Shown: one piece after another, positions 17,604-27,440 of the stretch
Layout: each line of letters opens with the position of its first letter
Position numbering within the stretch: the first letter of the stretch is position 1
NCBI RefSeq assembly: GCF_007747995.1
Contig: NZ_CP036276.1
Location: forward strand, 1,107,001-1,171,000
Length of the DNA stretch: 64,000 bases
Reading direction: 5' to 3'
Origin: Symmachiella dynata
GTDB lineage: Bacteria; Planctomycetota; Planctomycetia; Planctomycetales; Planctomycetaceae
Position numbers and translations under genes: made by a program
Notes under the pieces: generated by a model
What the model was told of the DNA's origin: nothing
What the model saw: the letters and a program-made list of their open reading frames with translations, nothing else
Database searches by the model: none

Positions 17604-19139
17604 ATGAATATCAAGACTTATATTTTGGCGCTGTTGTGCCTTTTCGTCAGCTTGACAAGCCGCTGCGTATTGGCGCAAACGAACCAAGTTCTTGACATCG
17701 GCAACCGCCGCGAACTGTTCATTGACGACCATCTTGTGGGCGAGATGAAGAACGTTCAACTATTGGTCCACCAGCCGATCCGCGAGGAGATCGCGGTGAA
17801 ATGCGATCAGCCTTGGGAGGGCAATGGCTGCGGCTACTACACGGTCTTGCACGATCGCCAAGAGGCGGTCTACCGCATGTACTACCACGCTTGGCAGATT
17901 CCCACAGGCATCGAACCGGGCGGACCACTAACCATTGGCTACTTCGAGAGTCAGGATGGCATACATTGGGAGCGGCCCAATCTTGGTCTGTGCGAGTTCC
18001 AAGGTTCGAAAGACAACAATATTATTTTGGACAAGTTGGGTGACGGCGGTCGCTGCCACGATTTCTCACCTTTTATCGACTCGAATCCCGCCGCGAAACC
18101 GGAGGGGCGATACAAGGCCATCGGAGCCGGGTTTGAAAACCAGAAGGGCATCTGGGTCTATCAGTCGCCCGATGGAATTCACTGGACCCCCATGGCCCCC
18201 GGGCCGGTGTTCGACAAAGGGGCATTCGACACGCAGAACATTTCGTTCTGGTCGGAGACAGAGAAGAAGTATGTGATGTATTACCGTGTTTTTTCTAAAG
18301 GTGGTTTCTCGGGGACACGGCTGATCAACCGAGCGGTCTCGGACGATTTTCTCCATTGGACCGATGAGGGAACCATTGCTTTCCCCGAGGGTGAAGGGCC
18401 GCAACCGCTCGCGCAGTTTTATGTCAATCAAGTCAAGCCGTATGAGCGAGCGCCGCATCTATACATTGGGTTTCCTGCGCGGTATGTCGATCACGGATTG
18501 ACCGCTTCGACTCCTTTGTTGCCCGAGTGGAAGCTGCGCGAAAAACGGATGACAGTCACTCCGCGATATGGCACGGCAATTACGGACTCGATTTATATCA
18601 CGAGCCGCGATGGCCGAAACTTTCGTCAAAGCAACGACGTTTTTTTACCACCCGGATTGCGAACCAAACACAACTGGTCGTACGGAGACAATTACATCGC
18701 TTGGCATGTCGTCGAAACTGAGTCGGTCAAGGACGACGCTCCGCGCGAGCTTTCGCTTTATGCCACGGAATCGTATTTCACGGGTCGCCAATCCCGCTTG
18801 CGGCGCTATTCATTACGCGTCGATGGTTTCGCTTCGATGCACGCCAAGCTGAAACAAGGTGAGTTCACGACCAAGCCTATTCGCTTTTCGGGGAAGGAAC
18901 TTTCGCTGAATGTGGCGACCAGCGCCGCTGGTCTGGTTCAGGTGGAAATTCTCTCGCCCGACGGCACACCCATCTCCGGCTTTTCGCTCGCGGATTGTGA
19001 CATCATCTATGGTGACTCACTCGATCGCCGCGTCAGTTGGAAAGGGAACAGGAGCGTTGAGGCCCTCGCCGGTCGTCCCGTGGTCCTGCGGATGGTCGTG
19101 CGTGAAGCAGACGTGTACTCGCTGAAATTCGAAAACTAG
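17604..19139 (+). CDS. Secreted glycosidase-like (five-bladed propeller) protein
   Basis: Start at ATG 17604 gives a good signal peptide (MNIKTYILALLCLFVSL, ending VLAQ). The 511-residue product begins IGNRRELFIDDHLV, a frequent N-terminal signature of planctomycete secreted proteins related to the GH32/GH43/GH68 five-bladed propeller fold. It has repeated blades such as GYFESQDGIHWERP and YQSPDGIHWTPMA, and a C-terminal beta-sandwich from about residue 415. The repeated 'SxDGxHW' motif is seen in such propellers. A sugar-cleaving role is an inference; the acidic catalytic pair was not assigned. Confidence 0.7.
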   Translation: MNIKTYILALLCLFVSLTSRCVLAQTNQVLDIGNRRELFIDDHLVGEMKNVQLLVHQPIREEIAVKCDQPWEGNGCGYYTVLHDRQEAVYRMYYHAWQIPTGIEPGGPLTIGYFESQDGIHWERPNLGLCEFQGSKDNNIILDKLGDGGRCHDFSPFIDSNPAAKPEGRYKAIGAGFENQKGIWVYQSPDGIHWTPMAPGPVFDKGAFDTQNISFWSETEKKYVMYYRVFSKGGFSGTRLINRAVSDDFLHWTDEGTIAFPEGEGPQPLAQFYVNQVKPYERAPHLYIGFPARYVDHGLTASTPLLPEWKLREKRMTVTPRYGTAITDSIYITSRDGRNFRQSNDVFLPPGLRTKHNWSYGDNYIAWHVVETESVKDDAPRELSLYATESYFTGRQSRLRRYSLRVDGFASMHAKLKQGEFTTKPIRFSGKELSLNVATSAAGLVQVEILSPDGTPISGFSLADCDIIYGDSLDRRVSWKGNRSVEALAGRPVVLRMVVREADVYSLKFEN

Positions 19140-19140
19140 C

Positions 19141-19268
19141 AGCCCGCCTGAAAAACCAAAAACATCCGCGAGTCGGGTGCCACTTCTGGCTTGTCCAGCA
19201 GTGTTTTACGTGTCACGCTGTTTGCACTGGCGGACAAGCCGCCAGTGGCACCCTTTTTGGGGCGGGCT
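19141..19268. repeat. Palindromic repeat element
   Basis: A 128-bp imperfect palindrome directly after the stop of the preceding gene. Outer arms are AGCCCGCC (19141-19148) and GGCGGGCT (19261-19268). Inner 29-nt arms at 19175-19203 and 19225-19253 pair at 24 of 29 positions. The right arm holds a nested 8-bp hairpin (ACTGGCGG/CCGCCAGT, 19226-19246). The element has no coding capacity and may be a REP/MITE-like unit or act as a terminator. Confidence 0.7.
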
Positions 19269-19693
19269 TCTAGGCGGAGGTCATCGCTTGTTATGCGCCG
19301 AAGCTCGTCAATCGATATCGGCGAATTGCGCTCCCTCTCTCTCTCGTCATTCCTGATGGTTACCCGCGAATTGACGCTTCAAATCGCCTGCTCGCAATTT
19401 GATTGGCGCTAGGCTCTCTCTGATTCCGGCGAGAAAATCGCCTCTATATCACGCGCTACGATGCGTGAATTCCGACGACAGTCCTGGCCAAAATCATCGG
19501 GGCAGGGAAAAGCCGCGTTACATTCCGCTGCTGCCGTCGCCTGTCATGGCAGAGGCAGGAAGAATTGATCAATTCTGAGAGTTGTCTATGTCGGGCGCCG
19601 GACCTCGGGGCAGAGTGCCGATGCGGTGCGGCAGTCCATGTGTAACCCAGGTGCGTTGCGCTTCAGACAACGCACGCTCAGGAGACAGGAATC
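19269..19693. other. Intergenic region before the VIT/VWA gene
   Basis: About 425 bp without a supported gene. It must carry the promoter of the gene at 19694, but no consensus pair stands out. A short open frame from 19191 runs through the palindromic element and looks spurious. Confidence 0.45.
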
Positions 19694-21829
19694 ATGAAAC
19701 GAATATTGAGACGCTCCTCTCTGTATGTGGCTGCGGTGGTTCTCGCGACGGTAGCCATGATGCCCGCGCCGGCCCGCGCCGCCGGTATGTTGATTGCCGA
19801 TGGCGGCTTTGGTGGCGTGTTGGAGATTGAAGAGCACACGGCCGATGTGACCATTAACAACGGGGTGGTGGTCACGCATGTCACGCAGGTCTTTCGCAAC
19901 ACCGAGGATCGGCAAGTGGAGGCGCTGTATCTGTTCCCCGTGCCCAAAGCGGCATCGGTGGCGAATTTTAGTATGTGGATCGGCGGCAAAGAGATGGTGG
20001 GCGAAGTCTTGGAAAAGAAACGGGCCCGCGAGATCTACAATAGTTACAAGCAACAGCGCCGCGACCCGGGCCTTTTGGAACAGGTCGACTACAAAAACTT
20101 TGAAATGCGAATCTTTCCGATTGGTCCCAAAGCTGAACAAAAGGTGCAAATTACCTATTACCAAGAACTTGATTTCGATCATGACTGGGCGACCTATGTC
20201 TACCCGTTATCAACCGCGCCACGTTCCGGGTTGGATGCACAGACACAGGGGAAATTTGGTCTGACGCTACACGTTAAATCACAGATCCCCATTAAAAAGC
20301 TGGAAAGCCCCAGTCACGGCGACGATTTTGTTGTCGTCCGCCATACCGACTCGTACTACGAAGCCAGTTTGGAAACCGACGGCGGGGACTTAAATCGTGA
20401 CATCGTTTTGGCCTATCACGCCACGCGTCCGCATACGGGAATCGACGTGATTACATCGAACCAATCCGGCGATGACGGGTATTTCCAACTCACATTGACG
20501 GCTGGAGAGGAGTTGGCCGAAGCGTATACCGGAATGGATTATGTCTTTCTGCTCGATATTTCCGGCAGCATGGCGCGGGATGGCAAATTGCGGATTTCTC
20601 GCAATTCGATCGATGCCTTCATTGGCGAACTGGGGACTGAGGATCGGTTTGAACTGATTACGTTCAATGTCGTCCCTAGTACTTTGTTCAACCAATTGCA
20701 GCCGGTAACGGATCAGTCACAAGCGGAAGCAGTCGAGTTTCTCCGTTCGCAACAAGGCCGCGGCGGTACGGTGCTGCGACCGGCCATGGCGACCGCCTAC
20801 AAATATGGTGATCCCGATCGTCCGTTGAATGTGGTCATCCTCAGCGACGGGATGACCGAGCAGTCAGAGCGACGGGAGCTACTCGAATCCATTCAATCGC
20901 GTCCCTCGGGAGCTCGTGTCTTTTGCATCGGAGTGGGCAATGAAGTGAATCGACCGTTACTATCGCAACTGGCCGAAGAGGCGGGCGGGTTGGCTGCGTT
21001 TCTCTCCGGGGGTGACGACTTCTCCCGACAAGCGGAGTCTTTTCGCCGTAAACTCCTGCGTCCGGCGGCTGCCGATGTGAAGATCACCTTCGACGGCGGG
21101 GGTGTGTATGACGTTGAACCGAAGCAATTGCCCAACCTGTATCACGGCATGCCGGTGCGTTTGTACGGTCGTTACCGGAAAAGCGGACCAGCGACGGCGC
21201 GGCTGACAGCTGAGGTCAACGGAGCACCCATCGAACAATCGGTATCGCTGGAATTTGCCGAGGTCGATCCTGCCAATCCCGAAATTGAACGTATGTGGGC
21301 TTGGTTGAAAGTGAATCGACTGCTGAAACAAGCGGACCGCGCTGGATCACGAACCACCGTAATCGATGAAATCGTACGGCTCGGTGAGCAGTATTCGATC
21401 GTGACCGAATATACCTCCTTTTTGGTGTTGGAAAACGACGCCGAATACAAACGTTGGCAAATCGAGCGCCGCAACCTGCTGAGAGTCGGACGTGATCGTC
21501 GGGCACAAAAGCAGCAACGTGCGGAGTTGCAACGGCTGCGCGAACAGGCATTCACGGAATTGGGTCCGAACGTCGAACCCACGACGCCACAACCGCAGCA
21601 GGTGGTTCAAAACGAGACGGCTGTTCGCAACGTTCCATTGCAGGCAAATCCGACTCCGGTCACACAACCGCCGGGACAAAGCCGCGATGTGAGCTTTAGT
21701 CCCGGTGTATCAGGCGGCGGTGCGTTTGATCCGATCAGTGGAGGAATTGCACTGGCGTTAGCGGGCTTGGGTTTCGCCGCCCGCCGTCGTCGCCGCTCCA
21801 ATATGGATGATGAAAACGGGGAGGTTTAA
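19694..21829 (+). CDS. VIT and VWA domain protein with GlyGly-CTERM-like tail
   Basis: A 711-residue protein with AGGAGA before ATG and a signal peptide cut after ARA (about residue 29). A VIT domain occupies about 37-165 (VTHVTQVFRNTEDRQVEALY, LEKKRAREIYNSYKQQ). A VWA domain follows from about 280, with the MIDAS motif DISGSMA at about 288-294. Residues 600-675 are a Q/P-rich linker. The end reads SGGG at 673-676, a hydrophobic stretch 681-696, then five arginines 697-701 and a short acidic tail. This small-residue/TM/Arg organisation resembles GlyGly-CTERM sorting signals. The stop codon abuts the start of a rhombosortase gene, so the protein is probably its substrate. Confidence 0.88.
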   Translation: MKRILRRSSLYVAAVVLATVAMMPAPARAAGMLIADGGFGGVLEIEEHTADVTINNGVVVTHVTQVFRNTEDRQVEALYLFPVPKAASVANFSMWIGGKEMVGEVLEKKRAREIYNSYKQQRRDPGLLEQVDYKNFEMRIFPIGPKAEQKVQITYYQELDFDHDWATYVYPLSTAPRSGLDAQTQGKFGLTLHVKSQIPIKKLESPSHGDDFVVVRHTDSYYEASLETDGGDLNRDIVLAYHATRPHTGIDVITSNQSGDDGYFQLTLTAGEELAEAYTGMDYVFLLDISGSMARDGKLRISRNSIDAFIGELGTEDRFELITFNVVPSTLFNQLQPVTDQSQAEAVEFLRSQQGRGGTVLRPAMATAYKYGDPDRPLNVVILSDGMTEQSERRELLESIQSRPSGARVFCIGVGNEVNRPLLSQLAEEAGGLAAFLSGGDDFSRQAESFRRKLLRPAAADVKITFDGGGVYDVEPKQLPNLYHGMPVRLYGRYRKSGPATARLTAEVNGAPIEQSVSLEFAEVDPANPEIERMWAWLKVNRLLKQADRAGSRTTVIDEIVRLGEQYSIVTEYTSFLVLENDAEYKRWQIERRNLLRVGRDRRAQKQQRAELQRLREQAFTELGPNVEPTTPQPQQVVQNETAVRNVPLQANPTPVTQPPGQSRDVSFSPGVSGGGAFDPISGGIALALAGLGFAARRRRRSNMDDENGEV

Positions 21830-22501
21830 GTGTTCTCTGAAACGAAGAATAACGCGGCAGTGAGATGTCTTCCCGGCATCTCACTGTTGCTGGGAGGAGT
21901 GGCAGTTTGTTTGTCGTTTCTTCCAGCGATTGCGGGCTCCCTGCAATATGATCCTTCTGCAATTGCCGAGGGCCAACTGTGGCGGGTCGTGACTTGTCAT
22001 TTCACACATTGGTCGCTGGATCATTTGATCTGGGACGCCCTCGCATTTGTAATTCTAGCTGCATTGTGCGAGACAACGGATCGTCGGTCATTCCTGTTGT
22101 GTCTGATCGCTTCGGCGGTGTTGATCCCGCTCTTCCTCGGTCTGTTGATGCCCGAAGTCGACGCTTACCGTGGACTCTCTGGGATTGATTCGGCTCTCTT
22201 TGTGCTGGCGGCAACAACCATCTTGCGAGAGAATGTGACCACTCGACGATGGGGGTGGGTTGTGGCGGCGGGTATGGTTCTTTGTGGATTCGCGGCCAAG
22301 ATTGGCTTTGAATATGTGACCGGTCAAACTTTGTTTGTCGATAGCGCAGCTGCCGACATGGTGCCCATTCCGCTGGCCCATGTGGTGGGAGGATTGGTTG
22401 GAGTCGGAATCGGCGGGTGGGGTTGGATGAGCAGCGGACGATCCGTAGGCAGCCGCATCGCGTCACGCTTATCGCCGGCAACGTATCGGACTTCGAATTG
22501 A
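21830..22501 (+). CDS. Rhombosortase-like intramembrane serine protease
   Basis: Translation starts at GTG immediately after the TAA of the VIT/VWA gene, with GGGGAGG inside that gene's last codons as ribosome-binding site. The 223-residue product has about six TM segments. Rhomboid features are visible: HFTHWSLDHLIWDALAF near residues 57-73, the active-site YRGLSGIDSALF with Ser117, and the partner histidine His184 in PLAHVVGGLVG. The shape matches rhombosortases, which cleave GlyGly-CTERM tails and release or re-anchor exported proteins. Its only neighbour with such a tail is the gene directly before it. Confidence 0.85.
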   Translation: MFSETKNNAAVRCLPGISLLLGGVAVCLSFLPAIAGSLQYDPSAIAEGQLWRVVTCHFTHWSLDHLIWDALAFVILAALCETTDRRSFLLCLIASAVLIPLFLGLLMPEVDAYRGLSGIDSALFVLAATTILRENVTTRRWGWVVAAGMVLCGFAAKIGFEYVTGQTLFVDSAAADMVPIPLAHVVGGLVGVGIGGWGWMSSGRSVGSRIASRLSPATYRTSN

Positions 22502-22580
22502 GGGTTGACTGTTTGACCAGTATACTGCCATCTTGTGGAGCGCTGCGCCATCCTCACTTCAACACTGACGGAGACCAGTC

Positions 22581-25500
22581 ATGTCAAACCAACCGGTGGT
22601 CGAAAAGCGGGGTTGGATGCGGACGCTCGTTCGCTGGCTGGCAACCAAATACTACCCCACCATCGAGACGACCGGTTCTGAGCGGATCCCCCAAACGGGA
22701 TCCGTTCTGCTGTGCGCCAATCATGCGAATTCGTTGATCGATCCGGTGCTGATCGGCATCGTTGCCCGCCGGCCGGTTCGGTTCATGGCCAAGGCACCGT
22801 TGTTCGATAACCCGTTGCTCGGCCCTCCGATGAGGGCATTGGGAATGATTCCCGCCTATCGCGGCAGTGACGATGCCCGTGATGTTCGTCGTAATATTGA
22901 AAGCCTGGACGTCGGTGCCAAGGCGCTGGTCGACGGCCTGGCCATGGGAATCTTTCCCGAAGGAAAATCGACCGACCAGGCGCATTTAGAAATGGTCCGT
23001 TCCGGCGCTGCGCGGATGGCTCTGCAAGCTGTCGCGGAAGGGGCCGACGACTTGTTGGTCATTCCGATTGGGATCACCTACGAATGCAAAGATGCGTTTC
23101 GCTCCTCCGTTTGGATTCAGGTGGGTGAGCCGATTGATGTAGCGGAGTGTCTGGCGGAGCATGACGGAAAGGAGCGGGTCGCGCGGCGCAGCTTGACTCA
23201 ACTGCTCGAAGCGCGGTTGAAAGATGTTGTCGTGCATCTCGACGAACCAGACTGGGAACCATGGCTCGACGATCTGCAGTCGCTGGCCGAAGCACCTCGC
23301 GATGCCAACAAGGAAACGTCGCCGCCATTAAAACGACGGAAACGGATCGCCGATGCGATTAACTACTTCTTTGCCAAGGACCGCCCACGGGCAGAATCGG
23401 TGGCTGACGACATCAAGGCTTATCGCGACCATGTTCAGCAGGCCGGACTAACCATCGAATCGCCCGTGTTGCGGCTCCGCGGTTTTCGGGTCTTCGCCGA
23501 GATCGCCTGGGAGCTGTTTTGCCTGATCCTGTTGTTCTTCCCGGCACTGGCGGGAACGTTGCAGCATCTCGTTCCGTTTGTCATCGTTCGCGGGCTAGCG
23601 CCGTATTTTGACCAGCCCGGCCGCAAGACGATTGCCACCAGTCGGGTCTTTGTTGGTTTGCCTGCCTATTTGCTCTGGTATGCTGTCGTTGCTTGGTGGG
23701 CGTTTGGCTACTTTGCTCCCTGGTTTGCCTGGACCTGGATGATTGCTGCGCCGTTTTGCGGGGTGATCGCCATCCACTATTGGCGAAGGGCGGGCCGCGT
23801 CGCGCAGTTGATCTGGCATCAGATTCAAGTCACCATTGATCGCAAGACCTTATTGAACCTACGTCAGCAGGAAGCGGACTTGCGTACGGAGCTGCGTGGT
23901 TTGGCTGAGGATTATGAAGAAGTCTCGCCGCGGCCGATCAAGGAATTCCGTCCGTCTCGTAAAAGCCAAATCGGACGCATCGCCGGGCGAGCCCTCGTCG
24001 TATTGTTGGTCTTTGCGACTCTTTGGATTGCGCGTTATCGCCTTTTCGACGATCCACTCAGCGGGAGCGGGCTGGACGTCCAGCAGATTTCCCAGCGACG
24101 AATGACGGCCTTGGTTGATGCTGATGAACAAGAACTCAATCGGCTCATCGACGAACTGGATACCTTAGAAGCTCGGGCGACACGCCTTCAGCGCGATTTT
24201 AATGATGGCAACCGTTCATTCACAAATCAGGCGGATGACGATGACCTTCGGGAAGTCTTGCGACGCTACATGACCCACCGCGAAGCTCTGCTCCGGATCG
24301 TCTGGAAGTATCAACGCTATGCGGAAATTGAGAATGAGGAACTGCGTCTCCGCACCTTTCTGTTGGAATTTACAGCGGCCTCGATGCTGTATGAGGCGTC
24401 GCTCAAATTCGTCCATCAATTTGGTGACCGTTCTGAGGCAGTCGCCAAATTGAACGAGCCTGAACCGAACTGGGGAATTCCTGCCGGGTTGTACGACACG
24501 ATTCGGCATAATCTCGCCAGTCCCCAGAATATCCGCATGTTCGAATTGGCGCGGCAGTACTATCACCAGGAGCATGTGCAACAGCAGTTGAAAACGCATG
24601 CACTCTTAACCTCGCCGCCTTACGATCGGTTTCACAATGCCATTGAGGATGCGGAAGCGACGATCCGTGAAATCAACGATTCGGTCTCCGCACGGGTCAT
24701 CCAAGTCGCTGTTTCTGATTTGGGGAACCTGATTTATCATGCGCAATACGCGACACAATCGCTGGTTTCGACCTGGATTGGCGATTTTAAAATCCGGCAA
24801 CCCCACGGGGGCGAACCGCTTATCGATAAGCAACAGTTGGCCCAATTGAGCGAGGTGCTTGAGCCGGGCGATATACTCTTGGAGCGGCGGAATTGGTATC
24901 TGTCCAACGCTTTCCTACCTGGCTATTGGCCGCACGGTGCGGTCTACGTTGGCACGACGGAAGACCTGAAGCGTTTGGGACTGGATACGAATGAATACGT
25001 CAGCAAACATTGGCACAAGTTCTCAGCCAATGATGAGGAAGGGCACCCCCATGTGATCGTGGAGGCGGTCAGCGAAGGCGTGATCTTCTCGTCGTTGGAA
25101 CACTCGATCGGCGGCGCGGATTCGGTGGCCGTGCTGCGGCCCAGCGTCAGTGAACAAGAAAAAAAGGACGCGATCGTGAGCGCCTTTAGTTTCGCCGGAC
25201 GGCCCTACGATTTTGAGTTCAACTTCGAAACGCCGTCGATGCTGGTTTGTACCGAAGTCGTGTTTCGTGCCTATGGCGGGAATGCCGGCACGATTCAGTT
25301 TCCGCTGGAAGAAATCATGGGGCGGCAAACCATGCCGGCCATCAACCTGGCGCGCAAGTTCGACGAGGAATACGGCAACGACGCTGCTCAGTTTGAATTC
25401 GTTGCTTTTATTGATGGTGATGAAGTGGCGGAAACCTCACGATTCGTTACCGATGCAGAGGCATTTCGCAATACCGTCGATCGCCCCGCTAGTTCGTTTG

Positions 25501-25679
25501 TCCAATCCTCCGACCCCATCGCGCTGAAAAGCATCGGCCCGCTCGGAAGGACGTTGGCATTTCTTACACTACTTGCCGCCGTGTGGGCTGTGGCAGCGCC
25601 GCTCGCGCGGCGACTCAGGTCTCCGAAACTGGCGGTGTCGAATGAACCGGAATCGACGGAGCCACCCCCTGGCCAATAA
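22581..25679 (+). CDS. PlsC-type acyltransferase fused to papain-like amidase domain
   Basis: A 1032-residue membrane protein with GGAGACC before ATG. Residues about 25-215 are a glycerolipid acyltransferase domain: NHANSLIDP (H48, D54) and FPEGKS are the catalytic and phosphate-binding motifs. TM helices lie near 300-330, 350-400 and 470-487, then a helical region (500-755). Residues about 758-900 resemble a YiiX/NlpC-like permuted papain fold: EPGDILLERR, YWPHGAVYVG (histidine about 783), and LVCTEVVFRAYGG (cysteine about 889). A final TM helix is near 980-1000. One half would acylate lysophospholipid; the other would hydrolyse an amide or ester. The combination suggests lipid or lipopeptide remodelling. 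Confidence 0.8.
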   Translation: MSNQPVVEKRGWMRTLVRWLATKYYPTIETTGSERIPQTGSVLLCANHANSLIDPVLIGIVARRPVRFMAKAPLFDNPLLGPPMRALGMIPAYRGSDDARDVRRNIESLDVGAKALVDGLAMGIFPEGKSTDQAHLEMVRSGAARMALQAVAEGADDLLVIPIGITYECKDAFRSSVWIQVGEPIDVAECLAEHDGKERVARRSLTQLLEARLKDVVVHLDEPDWEPWLDDLQSLAEAPRDANKETSPPLKRRKRIADAINYFFAKDRPRAESVADDIKAYRDHVQQAGLTIESPVLRLRGFRVFAEIAWELFCLILLFFPALAGTLQHLVPFVIVRGLAPYFDQPGRKTIATSRVFVGLPAYLLWYAVVAWWAFGYFAPWFAWTWMIAAPFCGVIAIHYWRRAGRVAQLIWHQIQVTIDRKTLLNLRQQEADLRTELRGLAEDYEEVSPRPIKEFRPSRKSQIGRIAGRALVVLLVFATLWIARYRLFDDPLSGSGLDVQQISQRRMTALVDADEQELNRLIDELDTLEARATRLQRDFNDGNRSFTNQADDDDLREVLRRYMTHREALLRIVWKYQRYAEIENEELRLRTFLLEFTAASMLYEASLKFVHQFGDRSEAVAKLNEPEPNWGIPAGLYDTIRHNLASPQNIRMFELARQYYHQEHVQQQLKTHALLTSPPYDRFHNAIEDAEATIREINDSVSARVIQVAVSDLGNLIYHAQYATQSLVSTWIGDFKIRQPHGGEPLIDKQQLAQLSEVLEPGDILLERRNWYLSNAFLPGYWPHGAVYVGTTEDLKRLGLDTNEYVSKHWHKFSANDEEGHPHVIVEAVSEGVIFSSLEHSIGGADSVAVLRPSVSEQEKKDAIVSAFSFAGRPYDFEFNFETPSMLVCTEVVFRAYGGNAGTIQFPLEEIMGRQTMPAINLARKFDEEYGNDAAQFEFVAFIDGDEVAETSRFVTDAEAFRNTVDRPASSFVQSSDPIALKSIGPLGRTLAFLTLLAAVWAVAAPLARRLRSPKLAVSNEPESTEPPPGQ

Positions 25680-25859
25680 TCCCCGATTGGTCTCTCAACT
25701 TGCTCAGGACAGGTTTAAAATTCAAGAATCATAGCCGGGCTGTGCCGGAGAATAATGCTCGCCAAATCTTCCATGTCGCTGTGTGGCCATGATAAGAAAC
25801 ATCTCTGCTGGAGCTTTACTCTCCCATGACTTTGTCTTTTTGGACCGGGTATTCATCCT

Positions 25860-27440
25860 ATGAAAACGAACCTACTGTGTTGGGCTCTCTTCGCCACGAT
25901 CACTTCCCTCCTCACGGCGGAGGAACCGGCGAGATTTGACCGCTCTGTCAAAGTAACCCAAAACTTCGAAGCGGCGATTCCCCACCCTGCACAGCAGAAG
26001 GCAGTCGCGGAGAAGCTTGCGGCTCTGGAAAAAAAGACGGGACGGAAGCCTAACATTCTCTGGCTGGTGGTGGACGACATGGGGTACGGCGACCCCGGAT
26101 GCTATGGCGGAGGAGAGGTCATCGGTGCAGCCACGCCTAACATAGATCGATTGGCAGTAGGCGGCTTGAAGCTGACTTCGTGTTACTCGCAACAAACCTG
26201 CACGCCCACGCGAGCGGCAATTTTGACAGGGCGACTTCCGGTTAGAACGGGATTAACACGCCCGATCTTGGCGGGGGACAAGGTCACGAAAAATCCCTGG
26301 GAAGGGGAGGTTTCGCTCGCAACGTTATTAAGTGAAGCAGGCTATTACACGCTACTGACCGGTAAGTGGCATATTGGTGAAGGAAAAGGGATGCGACCGC
26401 ACGACGTGGGATTCGACGAATTCCTCGGTTACTACCCCGCCCAGAAAGAAATCTCGCAGCGTGTTGATGAACGACGCTATCCTGGACTTGTACTCGATCC
26501 GGATCGCATGAAAATGTTTGAAGGCGTTGGTCCCGACGATCACCTGACGCATGGCTTTAAAGGGGGCAAAACCGAGCAGTTGGCACAGATCAAATCGACT
26601 GAGGACATGGGCAAAGCGGACCAGGTTCTCGCCGATTTCACGATCGCGCAAATCAAGAAACTTGCTCAAGGGGACAAGCCGTTCTTTATCGAGCATTGCT
26701 TCATGAAGGTCCATTGCGACAACTTCCGCAACCCGGACTTGGGAGTGCTGAGCGAGAGCAAATATGCCTATAAGGAAGCGGTCGCGGAAGTTGATCTGCA
26801 TGTGGACGAAATCGTAAAAGCGCTCGATGAGGCGGGAGTTTTGGAGAACACGTTTGTTTTCTTCACCTCAGATAACGGTCCCCAAATGGATGCCTGGCCC
26901 GATTCTGGTTACACCCCTTTCCGTGGCGCGAAGGGAACCACCTTTGAGGGAGGCGTCCGTGTGCCGGGAATCGCCTATTGGAAGGGAATGATCAAGCCGG
27001 GACGGACCAGCAATGATGTGTTCGACCTGATGGATCTGTTCGGCACAGCGATGACACTTGCAGGCGTCGCAATCGATAAACTTCCGGACGACCGGTATTA
27101 CGACTTCATCGACCAGACTTCGTTTCTATTGGAGGATGAAGGGAAGTCTAATCGTGAAGCGGTGTATTTTTGGTGGGGGACGGAGTTGATGGCGATTCGG
27201 ATGAAAGAGTACAAGGGGCACGTGAAAGTGGTCCTCCCGCAGTCCACGCACATGCACATCGATCTTGCGCTGGTCCACGATGTCGGTCTGGCCCCGTGGA
27301 TCTTCAATCTGCATCTCGATCCCAAGGAAGAGATGACTGTCGGCCACCGCCGCGATCCTTGGCTGGCATCCGTACTGGGGAAATTGAAAGCCCATGCAGC
27401 GACCATGAAAAAGTATCCCCCGAAGAATATTGGGCTATAG
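25860..27440 (+). CDS. Secreted arylsulfatase, sulfatase family S1
   Basis: A 526-residue protein with a signal peptide (cut near residue 20). The core starts at KPNILWLVVDDMGYGDPGCYGG, including the metal-binding DD. The formylglycine motif is CTPTRAAILTGR with Cys114; GKWHIGEG and FFTSDNGPQMD supply further active-site residues. S1 sulfatases hydrolyse sulfate esters of polysaccharides or small molecules and need a formylglycine-generating enzyme, not seen in this window. The N-terminal 60 residues before the core are longer than usual. The gene is monocistronic as far as visible. Confidence 0.93.
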   Translation: MKTNLLCWALFATITSLLTAEEPARFDRSVKVTQNFEAAIPHPAQQKAVAEKLAALEKKTGRKPNILWLVVDDMGYGDPGCYGGGEVIGAATPNIDRLAVGGLKLTSCYSQQTCTPTRAAILTGRLPVRTGLTRPILAGDKVTKNPWEGEVSLATLLSEAGYYTLLTGKWHIGEGKGMRPHDVGFDEFLGYYPAQKEISQRVDERRYPGLVLDPDRMKMFEGVGPDDHLTHGFKGGKTEQLAQIKSTEDMGKADQVLADFTIAQIKKLAQGDKPFFIEHCFMKVHCDNFRNPDLGVLSESKYAYKEAVAEVDLHVDEIVKALDEAGVLENTFVFFTSDNGPQMDAWPDSGYTPFRGAKGTTFEGGVRVPGIAYWKGMIKPGRTSNDVFDLMDLFGTAMTLAGVAIDKLPDDRYYDFIDQTSFLLEDEGKSNREAVYFWWGTELMAIRMKEYKGHVKVVLPQSTHMHIDLALVHDVGLAPWIFNLHLDPKEEMTVGHRRDPWLASVLGKLKAHAATMKKYPPKNIGL

